Notes under the pieces: model-generated
Databases searched by the model: none
The model's input: only the letters and a program-made list of their open reading frames with translations
Told to the model about the DNA's origin: nothing
Made by a program: the position numbers and the translations under genes
In this document: positions 33,636 to 43,444 of the stretch, in pieces
Numbering within the stretch: the stretch's first letter is position 1
Layout: each line of letters opens with the position of its first letter
Assembly: GCA_963849305.1 (NCBI GenBank)
Contig: CAWKGV010000023.1
Coordinates: 124,001-188,000 of the forward strand
DNA length: 64,000 nucleotides
Reading direction: 5' to 3'
DNA from: CAWKGV01 sp963849305
GTDB lineage: Bacteria; Pseudomonadota; Alphaproteobacteria; Acetobacterales; Acetobacteraceae

Positions 33636-34688
33636 ATGCGAGGCATTGTCTTCACCGGGGGGCGCGAGCTGGAACTCATGGAGTTCCCCGATCCCACGCC
33701 GGGCGCCGGCGAGGTGGTGATCGAGATGAAGGCGTCGGGGATGTGCGGCAGCGACCTGCACCAGTACCGCCGGCCGAAAGGCGGCAGCGGGAGCGTCGGC
33801 GGCCTGCCCGCCAATCCGAACCCGGTGATCGCCGGACACGAGCCCTGCGGCGTGGTGGCGGCGCGTGGCCCCGGCGTGACCGAGCAGGACGCCCCGATCG
33901 GCGCGCGGGTCATGGTGCATCACTACCAAGGCTGCACCCGCTGCGGGCATTGCCGCTCCGGTTGGTCGCAGCTTTGCCAGGAAGTGCCGGTGAAGGTGTA
34001 CGGCAACAACGCGCATGGCGGGCACGCCAAGTATCTCCGCGTGCCGGCCAATACGCTGGTGCCGCTCCCGGATGAGCTGTCGTTCGAGGCTGGGGCGGCG
34101 ATTTCCTGCGGCACCGGCACCGCGTGGGGCGCGCTGCGGCGCATCAACCTCTCCGGCAACGACACCATCGCGATCTTCGGCCAGGGGCCGGTGGGGCTGT
34201 CGGCCACTCAGCTCGCCAAGGCAATGGGGGCGCGGGTGATCGCGCTCGACATCAGCCCCGAGCGGCTGGCGCGCGCCAAGGAGTTCGGGGCGGACGCGGT
34301 GGTCGATCCACGCTCCAACGATCCGGTGGGCGCGGTGAAAGACCTCACGCATGGGCGTGGGGCGGACCTGACGCTCGATACGTCGAGCGCGCCCGAGGGA
34401 CGGATCTCGGCGATCCGCAGCGCCAAGGTGTGGGGCACGATGTGCTTCGTGGGCGAGCAGAGAGACGTGACCATCGACGTGAGCCCGGACGTGCTGCGCA
34501 AACAGCTCACGATGGTCGGGTCATGGACTTTCTCGGTGATCGGTCAGTCCGAATGCGCGCGCTTCATCGTGGAGCGCGAGATCCCGGTCGATCGGCTGTT
34601 CACCGATCGCTGGAAGTTGGATCAGGCCGACGAGGCATATCGGCGATTCGACACGCAGACGACGGGCAAAGGCGTGTTCCTGATGTGA
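33636..34688 (+). CDS. Zinc-dependent alcohol dehydrogenase family protein
   Basis: 350 aa from the ATG at 33636 after GGAGG. Medium-chain dehydrogenase layout: catalytic zinc C37 (MCGSD) with the H68-E69 pair (AGHEPCGVV), structural zinc cysteines C100, C103, C106 and C114, then the Rossmann domain IAIFGQGPVGLSATQLAKAMG (about 183-203). The GHAKYLRVPANTLVPLPD segment is typical of sorbitol/threonine-dehydrogenase-like members. It oxidises an alcohol with NAD(P) in the cytoplasm; the substrate is unknown. It stands alone and converges with the permease gene 26 bases away. Confidence 0.92.
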   Translation: MRGIVFTGGRELELMEFPDPTPGAGEVVIEMKASGMCGSDLHQYRRPKGGSGSVGGLPANPNPVIAGHEPCGVVAARGPGVTEQDAPIGARVMVHHYQGCTRCGHCRSGWSQLCQEVPVKVYGNNAHGGHAKYLRVPANTLVPLPDELSFEAGAAISCGTGTAWGALRRINLSGNDTIAIFGQGPVGLSATQLAKAMGARVIALDISPERLARAKEFGADAVVDPRSNDPVGAVKDLTHGRGADLTLDTSSAPEGRISAIRSAKVWGTMCFVGEQRDVTIDVSPDVLRKQLTMVGSWTFSVIGQSECARFIVEREIPVDRLFTDRWKLDQADEAYRRFDTQTTGKGVFLM

Positions 34689-34714
34689 GGCAACGGTCAG
34701 CCGCGCGGCCGATC

Positions 34715-36737
34715 CTACCCGACCGGGCGTTGGACGACTTGAAGACGGGTCTGGCGCGGGGCCGCCGTTTCGGTCCCATCGCGAGCGACGGCCAAGCAGG
34801 CATCCAGCGCCTCCCGGATCGAACTGACATAGTAATCAGCTCCGATCGCCCGGCGTGCAGCCTGGTCCCTCAGAAATGGGTCTTCCGGCGACCAGAAGCC
34901 GATCAGGATCAGCGCCTTGGGTAGGCGTTCCCTGATTCGCCGGATCAGGAATCGGAGGTGAGCGGGGCTGCCGTTGATATCCAGATACGAAACGCACACC
35001 ATGACCGTGCCCTGGGGATCGAGCGTCGCGATCCGTGCGCGCGAAACGGCCTCGTGGGCGATCAATTGAGCACCGATCTCATGCTTGTCTAGGAGTTGCG
35101 CCAGCATGGCCGACACCGGCTCGTCAAGCGGCCCCCGGCCTGCGATGCATAGAACGGAGTTATCGGCCTGCCATTCGGGTGACAATTGGTCCGTATCGGG
35201 AGACGATGGGCCCTCGGGAGTGGCCTTCTGATCGAGCGGCTTGCCCGCGACCGTCTCGTCCTCTTTTCCGGCTGGGGGGTCCGCATCCGGGTGATCGGCG
35301 AGGTCATGGACGAGTTCCAAGACCGTAGTCTTGATCCGCTCAGCCTGGTGGTGGGTCAGCACACCCCTGTTCGCGTCGGCCGCCGCGAGCTGCAAACCCT
35401 CTAGCGCGACCTCGTCATAATACGCGGACAACGAATGCTGGGCGAGGAAACGCTCGGCGTGTTCCTCCGCCTCGTCGGGGTCGCCGGCCAGGATCCGCTG
35501 GTAGAAATTCTCCACCGGCGTCAACGCCGGCCGGTCGCCGAGCGCGATGTCGAGGAACTCCAGTTGTTCGACATGCCGACCGAGCACGACCAGGCAGAGC
35601 GTGAGCGGGGTGGATAGGATGAGCCCGATCGGCCCCCAGATCCACGTCCAGAAGATCGCCGCGATGATGACGGAGAATGGTGAGAGGCCGGTGCTATGGC
35701 CATACACCATCGGCTCCACCGCTTGGCCCATGATCAACTCGGTCACGAGGTAGAGCAGCGCCGTCCAGAGCGCCATGCCCCAGCCATGTCCCACGGCGGC
35801 GGCCAGGAGGATCGGCAACGCCGCCGCGATGTAGGAGCCGATATAGGGCACGAACCGCAGCAGAGCGCCGAGCACGCCCCAGAGCACGGGGCTCGGGACG
35901 CCGATGAAGAATAGCCCGATGCCGACAATGGCGCCGAAGCTGCAGTTGATGCCGAGCTGGGTAAGGAAGTAGCGCGTCAAGCGCCGCCCGGCATCGTCCA
36001 TCGTGGCGGTGGCGCGATGTAGGTCGCCTGATCCGAACAGGCGGATCAGCCGGTCCCGGAGGTCATCCTTTTGCAGAAGAGTGAAGATCGCGACCACCAG
36101 GATAATGCCCAGGTTCGCGATCGGGCCGATGATCGGCTCCAGGATGCGCCGGCTGAGTTCCAGCGCGGACGAAGCGGGTGTTTGGGTGATGACTACCGGG
36201 ACCGGTTTGGCTCCCCCCGGCGGCTCCAAAGTCCCCGACCCGCCGGGCGATTGCGCCGGCTGTGTTGGCTGTGTCGGCGCCGCCTGCTGGGGCGCCGCCC
36301 CCACGCTTTCGATCTTGTGCGTCAAAGCGCTGATGCGGCTTGCGAGGTCGGTCCCGATGAGTTTCCTCAGCGACTCGACTTTCGTTTCAATCTGTGTCTG
36401 ATATTGTGGAACCTGTCCCGCCAACCCCGCGATCTGGGTGCCGATGATGCCACCCAGTGTGATGATGACGCCGATCGCGATCAGGACAGCGAGCAGCGCG
36501 GCGACCACGCGAGGCACCCAGATGCGGCGCAGCAGCTCCATCAGCGGGCTGAGCACGAAGCTCAGCAGCACCGCCAGGGTGATGGGGATGCAGTACTTCG
36601 CTGCCGAAGTAAAGGGCGCAGATAACGACCACGCCGACGACGATGCTGGTGAGGGTGCTTTGGCTTGGCTTGCCGGCCGGAGCCACCGGGGCCGGCGCGA
36701 TCGGGGGCATTCCAAGGGTCGCGCGTTCTTCAGCCAC
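34715..36737 (-). pseudogene. AI-2E family (PerM-like) membrane protein with C-terminal extension, one-base frameshift
   Basis: The true N-terminus (ATG 36737, MAEERATLGMPP and helix LTSIVVGVVVICALYFGSEVL) runs in one frame, and the rest (IPITLAVLLSFVLSPLMELL onward) in another. Dropping one base near 36590 joins them. About eight helices follow the AI-2E/PerM plan (YIAAALPILLAAAV, QAVEPMVYGHSTGLSP, FWTWIWGPIGLILSTPLTLCL). Residues after ~370 are soluble: an acidic linker, then SVLCIAGRGPLDEPVSAMLAQLLD...FLIRRIRERLPKALILIGFW, which looks like an alpha/beta signalling domain. AI-2E proteins export or exchange small solutes; the substrate here is unknown. Confidence 0.82.
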
Positions 36738-36870
36738 GGAGGTCGCCTTCAGGGCTCAAGACGGACATTGACCGGCTCCGAACATGTGGTGAACGTAAGA
36801 AATAGCACGTTCCCTGCCTGGTTCATCGGCGGCCGGCGCCATTGACCCAATCGTGCAATTCGTTCGCCGC

Positions 36871-38910
36871 TCAGTTCTCCGGAACATTGGCCTCCAGCTC
36901 GGCCAGCCACGCCCTCGCGTTGCCGTCGGAGGGCGCGCGCCAGTCGCCGCGTGGAGACAGCGACCCGCCCGCCACCACCTTCGGCCCGTTCGGCAGCGCC
37001 GATCGCTTGAACTGGCTGAACGCGAAGAACCGTTGGAGAAACACGGCAAGCCAAAGCCGGATCTCGGCCAAGGAATACTCCTGCCGGCGCTCGGCCGGGA
37101 ACCCGGGCGGCCATTCGCCGCGTCCCGCGTCCTCCCAGGCGCGCGCCGCGAGGAACGCGATCTTCGACGGACGAAACCCGTAGCGCAGCGTGTAGAACAG
37201 ATTGAAATCCTGCAGCGCGTACGGCCCCACCTTCGCTTCCGTGCTCTGCGGCGTCTCGCCCGCTGCCACCGGGACCAGCTCGGGCGATATCTCCGTGTGC
37301 AGGATCGAATCGAGTGTCGCCAGCACGTCGGGCTCGAACTGCGCGGACGAGATCACCCAGCGGATCAGGTGCTGGATCAGCGTCTTCGGCACCCCGGCAT
37401 TGACGTTGTAGTGCGACATCTGATCGCCCACGCCGTAGGTACACCAGCCGAGCGCCAGCTCCGACAGATCGCCGGTGCCGATCACGATACCGTCGTGCTG
37501 GTTGGCCAGGCGGAACAGATAGTCGGTGCGCAGCCCGGCCTGCACGTTCTCGAACGTGACGTCGTACACCGGCTCGCCGCGCGCGAACGGATGTCCCAGC
37601 CCCTCCAGCATCAGCCGCGCCGACGGGCGAATGTCCAGCTCGCGATGGGTCACGCCGAGCGCCCGCATCAGCGCCAGTGCGTTGGCCTTGGTCGCATCGC
37701 TGGTGGCGAAGCCGGGCATGGTGAAGGCCATGATCTCGTCACGCGGCCTGTCCAGCCGGTCGAACGCCTGCGCGGTGACGATCAACGCCTGGGTTGAATC
37801 GAGGCCGCCGGAAACCCCGATCACCGCGCGCTTGATCCCCGCCGCCTGCAACCGCTGCGTCAGGCCCGAGACCTGGATATTGTAGGCTTCGTAGCAGTCC
37901 TGCGCGAGCCGCGCTGGCTCGGCGGGCACGAACGGGAACCGCTCCACCGCCCGCTCGCAGCCCACGTCGCTGGCCGGTGGCTCGACCCGAAAGCCGATGC
38001 GCCGATACTCGCCGAGCGCCAGCGCGCGGCGGTTGTCGTCGAACGTCCCCATCCGCATCCGCTCCTGGCGGAGCAGGTCAAGATCGATGTCGGCCACCGC
38101 GATCCGGTCGCCGGAAGGAAACCGATCGGTCTCGGCGAGCTTGGTGCCGTTCTCGAAGATGGTGGCTTGGCCGTCCCAGGAAACGTCCGTGGTCGATTCG
38201 CCCTCGCCAGCGGCGGCATAGAGATAGGCCGCGAGGCAGCGGACCGATTGGGATTGGCAGAGCAGCCGGCGCGTGTCCGCCTTGCCGATGGTGATCGGGC
38301 TGCCCGACAGGTTGACCAGCACCGTGGCCCCCGCGAGCGCCGCGAGCGAGCTTGGCGGCACCGGAACCCAAAAGTCCTCGCAGATCTCGACATGCACGGC
38401 GAGATCGGGGATGTCCTCGGCGGCGAACATCAGATCGAGGCCGAACGGCGCGGATCGCCCCGCGACCGTCGCCATCGCTCCGCGCCATCCGGCGCCGGCG
38501 GCGAATTGCCGCGGCTCATAGAACTCCCGATAATTGGGCAAATACGCTTTCGGCACCACGCCGAGCAGGCGCCCGCGATGGATCGCCAGCGCCGTGTTGT
38601 AAACCCGCCCGTGATGGCGCAGCGGGGCACCGACGAATAGCACCGGCAGCAGCTCGCGCGACGCCTCGATGATCGCCGCCGCCGCTTGCTCGACCGCGTC
38701 CAGCAATGCGTCCTGCATCCGCAGGTCGTCGATGGCGTAGGCCGAAAGGGCGAGTTCCGGGAACACCGCGACCGCCACCGCCCGGTCGTGACACTCCCGC
38801 GCGACCCGCAGGATCGCAGCGGCGTTCGCCGCCGGGTCGGCGAGCGCGCCGCGGAGCGTGCAGGCCGCGACGCGGGCGAAACCGTGCCGGTAAATCGAGC
38901 GGAAGCTCAC
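36871..38910 (-). CDS. nadE: Glutamine-dependent NAD+ synthetase
   Basis: 679 aa from a GTG that overlaps the upstream hydrolase stop. N-terminal nitrilase-type glutaminase domain with the Glu-Lys-Cys triad E52 (FPELALSAY), K121 (PKAYLPN) and C177 (VEICEDFW). The C-terminal synthetase domain carries the ATP pyrophosphatase loop SGGLDST (367-373) and NVNAGVPKTLIQHLIRW. It converts deamido-NAD+ to NAD+ using glutamine. The length matches the long NadE type found in Mycobacterium and many Proteobacteria. It is the last gene of a leftward pair with the hydrolase. Confidence 0.95.
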   Translation of the reverse strand: MSFRSIYRHGFARVAACTLRGALADPAANAAAILRVARECHDRAVAVAVFPELALSAYAIDDLRMQDALLDAVEQAAAAIIEASRELLPVLFVGAPLRHHGRVYNTALAIHRGRLLGVVPKAYLPNYREFYEPRQFAAGAGWRGAMATVAGRSAPFGLDLMFAAEDIPDLAVHVEICEDFWVPVPPSSLAALAGATVLVNLSGSPITIGKADTRRLLCQSQSVRCLAAYLYAAAGEGESTTDVSWDGQATIFENGTKLAETDRFPSGDRIAVADIDLDLLRQERMRMGTFDDNRRALALGEYRRIGFRVEPPASDVGCERAVERFPFVPAEPARLAQDCYEAYNIQVSGLTQRLQAAGIKRAVIGVSGGLDSTQALIVTAQAFDRLDRPRDEIMAFTMPGFATSDATKANALALMRALGVTHRELDIRPSARLMLEGLGHPFARGEPVYDVTFENVQAGLRTDYLFRLANQHDGIVIGTGDLSELALGWCTYGVGDQMSHYNVNAGVPKTLIQHLIRWVISSAQFEPDVLATLDSILHTEISPELVPVAAGETPQSTEAKVGPYALQDFNLFYTLRYGFRPSKIAFLAARAWEDAGRGEWPPGFPAERRQEYSLAEIRLWLAVFLQRFFAFSQFKRSALPNGPKVVAGGSLSPRGDWRAPSDGNARAWLAELEANVPEN

Positions 38911-39806
38911 CGTCTCCGCGCGCCTCCGGTCATGCCGCGGACGAACTCGCCGCCCACCTCGATCGCCCGACGCCCGGCCTTGAGATCGAGATGGAACAGA
39001 TGCCAGACGTGCAGCATTTCCGGCCAGATTTGCAGGTCCACCGCCACATCGGCCGCCCCGGCCGCGCGCGCCAGGCGGATCGCGTCGTCCAGCAGTGCCT
39101 CGACCGACCCGACCTGGATCAGAAGTGGCGCGATCCCCTTAAGATCGGCGTAAATGGGCGCGGCCAGCGGCGAGCGCGGGTCGGCGCCGCCGAGATAGTC
39201 TCGCGCCAATTCGAGCAACAAATCCTTCTCCACGATTGGATCGCGTTCCGCGTTCGCGCTCATGCTCTCGCCCACGCCCTCCATGTCGGTCCAGGGCGAG
39301 ATGGCCCAGCCGCAAGCGGGCTGCGGCAGGCCGGCATCGCGGATCGCGACCATGGCCGCGACGACCAAGCCGCCGCCGGCGCTATCGCCGGCGATAGCGA
39401 TCCGGCCGTGCTGGAGGCCCTGCGACAGCAGGAAGCGATAGCCGGCGAGTGCGTCCTGGACCGCCGCCGGGAACGGGTTCTCCGGCGCTAGCCGGTAGTG
39501 CAGCGCCAACGTGCGCGCCCGGGCCGCGCGGCCAACCTCTGAAACCATGTGCCGATGGCTCGCCAACGAGCCAATCACGTAACCGCCGCCGTGCAAGTAC
39601 AGGATGGCATCCTCGCGGCTCACGTCCGGGGTGGAGGTCCATTCCGCCGGCACGCCGTTGGCGCTCACCGGCTCCACGGCCACATCGGCGGCGGTGGGGT
39701 ACATGTCGGCGAACATGTCGAACTCGCGGCGGCGCTGCCCGAGATCCGGCGAGCGCAGCCGCTGCGCGAGCTTCTCCCGCAACGCGACGATTTCCGGATC
39801 GCTCAT
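38907..39806 (-). CDS. Alpha/beta hydrolase, hormone-sensitive-lipase (HSL) family
   Basis: 299 aa from the ATG at 39806. Oxyanion motif HGGG (72-75), nucleophile S142 in GDSAGG, acid D240 (VEALLDDA) and H266 (EMLHVW) form the full HSL catalytic set. Members hydrolyse short-chain esters and lactones in the cytoplasm. Its TGA overlaps the nadE GTG. The alanine dehydrogenase gene ends 29 bases upstream, so the three may be co-transcribed. The substrate is unknown. Confidence 0.92.
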   Translation of the reverse strand: MSDPEIVALREKLAQRLRSPDLGQRRREFDMFADMYPTAADVAVEPVSANGVPAEWTSTPDVSREDAILYLHGGGYVIGSLASHRHMVSEVGRAARARTLALHYRLAPENPFPAAVQDALAGYRFLLSQGLQHGRIAIAGDSAGGGLVVAAMVAIRDAGLPQPACGWAISPWTDMEGVGESMSANAERDPIVEKDLLLELARDYLGGADPRSPLAAPIYADLKGIAPLLIQVGSVEALLDDAIRLARAAGAADVAVDLQIWPEMLHVWHLFHLDLKAGRRAIEVGGEFVRGMTGGARRR

Positions 39807-39835
39807 TCCCTGTCCTTTCGTATGGTCCGTAACCG

Positions 39836-40955
39836 TTAGGCCGCGAGCAGTGTCTCCGCCGCGACATGATCGAAGCCCAGATCTCGCGCCACCGCGACAT
39901 GCGTGACCTTCCCCCCGTGGATATTCAGCCCGGCGCGCAGGTGAGGGTCGTCCGCGATCGCCTGCCGCCAGCCCGTCTCCGCGAGCGCGATCACAAACGG
40001 AAGGGTGGCGTTGGTCAGCGCGAAGGTGGAGGTGTGCGCGACCGCGCCCGGCATGTTGGTCACGCAATAATGCACCACACCCTCGTCCACGAAGGTCGGC
40101 TCGGAATGGCTGGTCGGCCGGCTGGTCTCGAAGCAGCCGCCCTGGTCGATGGCGATATCGACCAGCACCGAACCCGGGCGCATGGCGCGCACCATCTCGC
40201 GGCTGACCAGTTTCGGCGCCGCCGCCCCGGGCACCAGCACGGCCCCGATAACCAAGTCGGCGGCCAGCACCGCCTGCTCGATCGCATGGGCGGTGGCAAA
40301 CAGCGTGGTGGCGCGCGGGCCGAACTGCAAATCCAGCTCCTTCAGCCGGGGGAGCGATTTGTCGATGATCGTGACGCTCGCCTCCAGCCCGACCGCCATG
40401 CGCGCGGCATTGGTGCCGGACACTCCGCCGCCCAGCACCACGACCTTGGCCGGCGGCACCCCCGGCACGCCGCCGAGCAGGATGCCGACTCCGCCCTGCT
40501 CTTTTTCCAGGCAGTGGGCGCCGACTTGGACCGACATCCGCCCGGCCACCTCGCTCATCGGCGCCAATAGCGGCAGCGTCCCGCGCGGGTCGGTGACGGT
40601 CTCATAGGCGATGCAGGTCGCGCCGGACCGCAGCAGGCCCTCGGTCTGCACCCGGTCCGCGGCCAAGTGGAGATAGGTGAACAGCACCTGTCCGGCGCGC
40701 AGCCGGGCGATTTCCGCCGGCTGTGGCTCCTTCACCTTGATCACCATGTCGGCGGCGGCGAACACCTCCTCGGCGCTGTCCGCCAATCGCCGCCCCGGCC
40801 GCGGCATAAGCGGTATCGGCGATGCCGATGCCCGTCGCCGCGCCACGTTCCACCAGCACTTGATGGCCATGCCCGGCCAGCTCCCGCACTCCCGCCGGGG
40901 TCAATCCCACCCGGTATTCGTGGGTCTTGACCTCCTTGGGAACCCCGATCCGCAC
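39836..40955 (-). pseudogene. ald: Alanine dehydrogenase, one-base frameshift near the N-terminus
   Basis: The N-terminal 50 residues (MRIGVPKEVKTHEYRVGLTPAGVRELAGHGHQVLVE, AYAAAGA) are in one frame, and RLADSAEEVFAAADMVIKVKEP onward in another. Deleting one C in the CGCCGCCCC run at about 40790-40797 restores the protein. Downstream everything expected of Ald is present: LFTYLHLAAD, the Rossmann loop VVVLGGGVSGTNAARMA, HYCVTNMPGAVAHTSTFALTNATLP. The enzyme interconverts alanine and pyruvate with NAD+. The frameshift is either a sequence error or recent. Confidence 0.9.
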
Positions 40956-41032
40956 CGCCCGCGCTCCTGTTCCGGTTTACCTCGTCGGCGGCGACGGGCC
41001 GCCGGGAAGTACCGTATGTAGTTCGCCCCCGC

Positions 41033-41644
41033 TCAGGCCGAAGCCGAGGGCCGCGCCTTCATGCGTTCATGCCAGGCGATGATGTTGCGGTATTCGGGAT
41101 TGATCGGCTGGCCGACGCCGGCGAAGAAATCGACGAACGCGAACAGCAGGAGGTCGGCAAGCGTCAGCCGGTTGCCGGCCACGTACTGCTTGCCCTCCAT
41201 CATCTTGTCGAGCCGGCCCAGCCATTCCTGGGCGGTCTGCTTGAGGTCGGCGGATGCTTGCGGGATGCAGTGGATGCGGTTTTGGAACATCTTGAGGCCC
41301 TCGCCGAAGCGGAACCCGTTGGCCATCGGCTCCAGGATGTTGAGATCGATGCGTCGCGCCCACATGCGGGTCTCGGCGCGTTCCTCGGGCGTGGCACCGA
41401 TCAGACTCGGGCCGGGAAACTTCTCGTCCAGGTACTCGCAGATCGCGGTGATCTCAGCCAGGAACTTGCCGTCGTCGAGTTGCAGCGCGGGACACTGCCC
41501 GAAGGGGTTCCGAGCGAGATGCGCCTCCTGGCGGTTCTCGCCGCTGCGGAGATCGACCTCCTGCATGGGCAGTTCGATCCCGCGCTCGGCCATGAACATG
41601 CGCACGGTCTTCGGGTTGGGGCCGATCGAGTTGTAGAGCAGCAA
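41033..41644 (-). CDS. Glutathione S-transferase family protein
   Basis: 203 aa from the ATG at 41644, with AGGAGG upstream. Thioredoxin-fold half: MLLYNSIGPNPKTVRMFMAERGI (Ser near residue 6 as likely catalytic hydroxyl), NPFGQCPALQLDDG (46-59) and EITAICEYLDE (64-74). All-helical half includes LNILEPMANGFRFGEG and NRLTLADLLLFAFVDFF. It is a different branch from the GST at 994-1629. Likely cytosolic glutathione transfer or isomerisation; the substrate is unknown. No operon partner: the next gene upstream is a decayed oxidoreductase. Confidence 0.9.
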   Translation of the reverse strand: MLLYNSIGPNPKTVRMFMAERGIELPMQEVDLRSGENRQEAHLARNPFGQCPALQLDDGKFLAEITAICEYLDEKFPGPSLIGATPEERAETRMWARRIDLNILEPMANGFRFGEGLKMFQNRIHCIPQASADLKQTAQEWLGRLDKMMEGKQYVAGNRLTLADLLLFAFVDFFAGVGQPINPEYRNIIAWHERMKARPSASA

Positions 41645-41713
41645 GGGCTTCCTCCTGAGGTTTCGGGTGGGCGGAAAAGAGTAATAAGCTAGACCATTAT
41701 GGTCTGGAGATTA

Positions 41714-42431
41714 TCAGGGCTGAAAAAACGCGGCGCGGGAGACGGTCTGGGCGAACACACCCAGGAAACTATCAGTTGCGGCCCGATTGCCGGCAAGCGC
41801 CGCGAACAGCCGAGCCATGTCCGGCGTCGGCGGGTCAAAGGGCGCGAGTTGAAGGCGAATTAGAGGCCTGTGGTGGGGCGTTAGAAGCTTGCAGCGGTGG
41901 TCTTGTGTTGTAGGCGACCGCATCGACTGAGCGCGCCACTCGGGAATGCGGCCCGTCCGCGCCGATCACGATGCGCGCGGTCTCGGTGAAGCCGGCCCCG
42001 TCCGTCTCGGCGCGGATCCCCGTCACCTGGTCGTCGTCGCGCAGGAGGTCCACGACCCTGCTGCGCTCGCGAAACTCGACCCCCGCCCGAATCGCGGCAT
42101 CGAGAAGGATTTGGTCGAGCGCGATCCGACGGGGCGAATAGGCGTCGAGCACGCCTTCTTCGCCGGGCGGCTCGCCTACCAGCGTCATCGGGCCGAGATC
42201 CAAGTCACAGCGGCGGATGGGCGGGCAGCCGCAGCCGGCGACCGCATCGAGCAGGCCCCATCGACCGAGGCGTGCGGCCCCCGATTGCCAAATGAGATGC
42301 GTTGACAGCGGGAAGTCGCCCGGGAAGCGGCCTGCATCCACGAGCAGGATCCGATAGCCGCGGCGCGCAAGCAGCATAGCGGTCGGCGCCCCGGCGCACC
42401 GGGCTCCGACGACGATCGCATCATATGTCAT
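41714..42431 (-). pseudogene. FAD-dependent monooxygenase/oxidoreductase with an internal deletion
   Basis: The first ~175 residues are a good FAD-dependent reductase start: YDAIVVGARCAGAPTAMLLARRGYRILLVD, PLSTHLIWQSGAARLGRWGLL, and the FAD motif IVIGADGPHSRVARSV. Instead of the substrate domain there is a low-complexity tract with PPLQASNAPPQASN, and the frame ends at 41835. In another frame the far C-terminus reappears: PFDPPTPDMARLFAALAGNRAATDSFLGVFAQTVSRAAFF. About 150-180 residues are therefore missing. Family members are about 400 aa, so this copy is unlikely to be active. Confidence 0.78.
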
Positions 42432-42450
42432 CGCCGATCCCTCCTTGTGG

Positions 42451-42840
42451 TCAGGCGGCGGCCTCGGCCTCGATCTCCACCATCCAGCGCGGGTCCGCGA
42501 GGCCGGCGACGAACAGCAAGGTGGAAGCGGGCGCGTGCTCGGCGAACACAGCGTCGCGGGCGGCGCGGAACGGGCCGAGCAGCGCGCGGTCGGTCAGAAA
42601 TGCGGTAGTCTTGACGACGTTGCCGATGCCCATGCCGTGCGCCTGGAGCACGATGCGCAAATTGGCGAACGCCTGGGCGATCTGGCCCTCGCCGGTCGAG
42701 GGCACGGTGCCGTCCGGCGCCAGGCCCACCTGGCCGGAGATGACTAGCCGGCGCTCCGCGCCTTGGACCAGGACGCCATGAGAGTAGCGCGTCGCGGGCT
42801 CCCGTACACCGGGCGGATTGCTGGTGGTGATGATGGGCAT
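42451..42840 (-). CDS. RidA (YjgF/YER057c/UK114) family protein
   Basis: 129 aa from the ATG at 42840. RidA-type pattern: SHGVLVQGAERRLVISGQVGL (20-40), GQIAQAFANLRIVLQAHGMGIGNVVKTTAFLTD and the C-terminal PASTLLFVAGLADPRWMVEIEAEA, although the usual catalytic Arg of RidA in the ARxxV segment is replaced by the LLF text, so it may belong to a non-deaminase subgroup. Canonical RidA hydrolyses reactive enamines from PLP enzymes. It lies directly upstream of the decayed oxidoreductase on the same strand. Confidence 0.88.
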   Translation of the reverse strand: MPIITTSNPPGVREPATRYSHGVLVQGAERRLVISGQVGLAPDGTVPSTGEGQIAQAFANLRIVLQAHGMGIGNVVKTTAFLTDRALLGPFRAARDAVFAEHAPASTLLFVAGLADPRWMVEIEAEAAA

Positions 42841-42965
42841 TGGCGTGCCTCCCCTTTATTGATGCGGCGCGATCATGGTCCGGACCAGCCCGGTCTGTAT
42901 AGCGTCCGCCGGCGAGCACGGTATTCCTGAGGTCCGGCTGGATCGGCCTCGTTGCGGCAGAAACC

Positions 42966-43370
42966 TTACTTCGGCACCACGTTCGGCTGGTTTCCCTTGG
43001 TGCCAGGCGGGGGGATCACCGGCATCGGGAACTTCTGCGGCGCGGGGGTCGGCAGCTTGATCCCCGGATCGACATTCATTGGCGGATGCAGGACGCCGGT
43101 ATGGGCATTGCCGAGCGCGGTATTCGCGCCGCTGGATTTGCCGGTGCCATTGGCGGGTGGGGCGATTTCCTCGGGCGGCGTGGTCGGGTTTTCCTGGGCC
43201 GTGGCCGGCGGGCGCGCCGGGGTGGGCGGGTTGGCCCGCGGATTGGCCGGAAGCTGCGCGAACGCGCCTCCGGCCACTCCGGCCGAGGTAATGGCGCATA
43301 CCAGCCCCACGCGCGCAGCCGTGCTCAATCCGGGCGCGATCAGTACGGGATAGGCTGAAAGCTGTCGCAT
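42966..43370 (-). CDS. Secreted proline-rich protein, function unknown
   Basis: 134 aa from the ATG at 43370 with GGAAGGATGAG upstream. N-terminal export signal (LSTAARVGLVCAITSAGVAGGAFAQ, cleavage about 38). The mature chain is disordered and rich in Pro, Ala and Asn (NPRANPPTPARPPATAQENPTTPPEE) and ends PPPGTKGNQPNVVPK. I know no family. It may be a periplasmic spacer or surface polypeptide. The reading frame has good codon bias despite low complexity. Confidence 0.65.
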   Translation of the reverse strand: MRQLSAYPVLIAPGLSTAARVGLVCAITSAGVAGGAFAQLPANPRANPPTPARPPATAQENPTTPPEEIAPPANGTGKSSGANTALGNAHTGVLHPPMNVDPGIKLPTPAPQKFPMPVIPPPGTKGNQPNVVPK

Positions 43371-43444
43371 GGCTCATCCTTCCTGTTCAGAGGTGGCCGT
43401 ATCGAACCTGAACGGCTCGCCACGGGCTTGGTTCTTTCAGCCGA

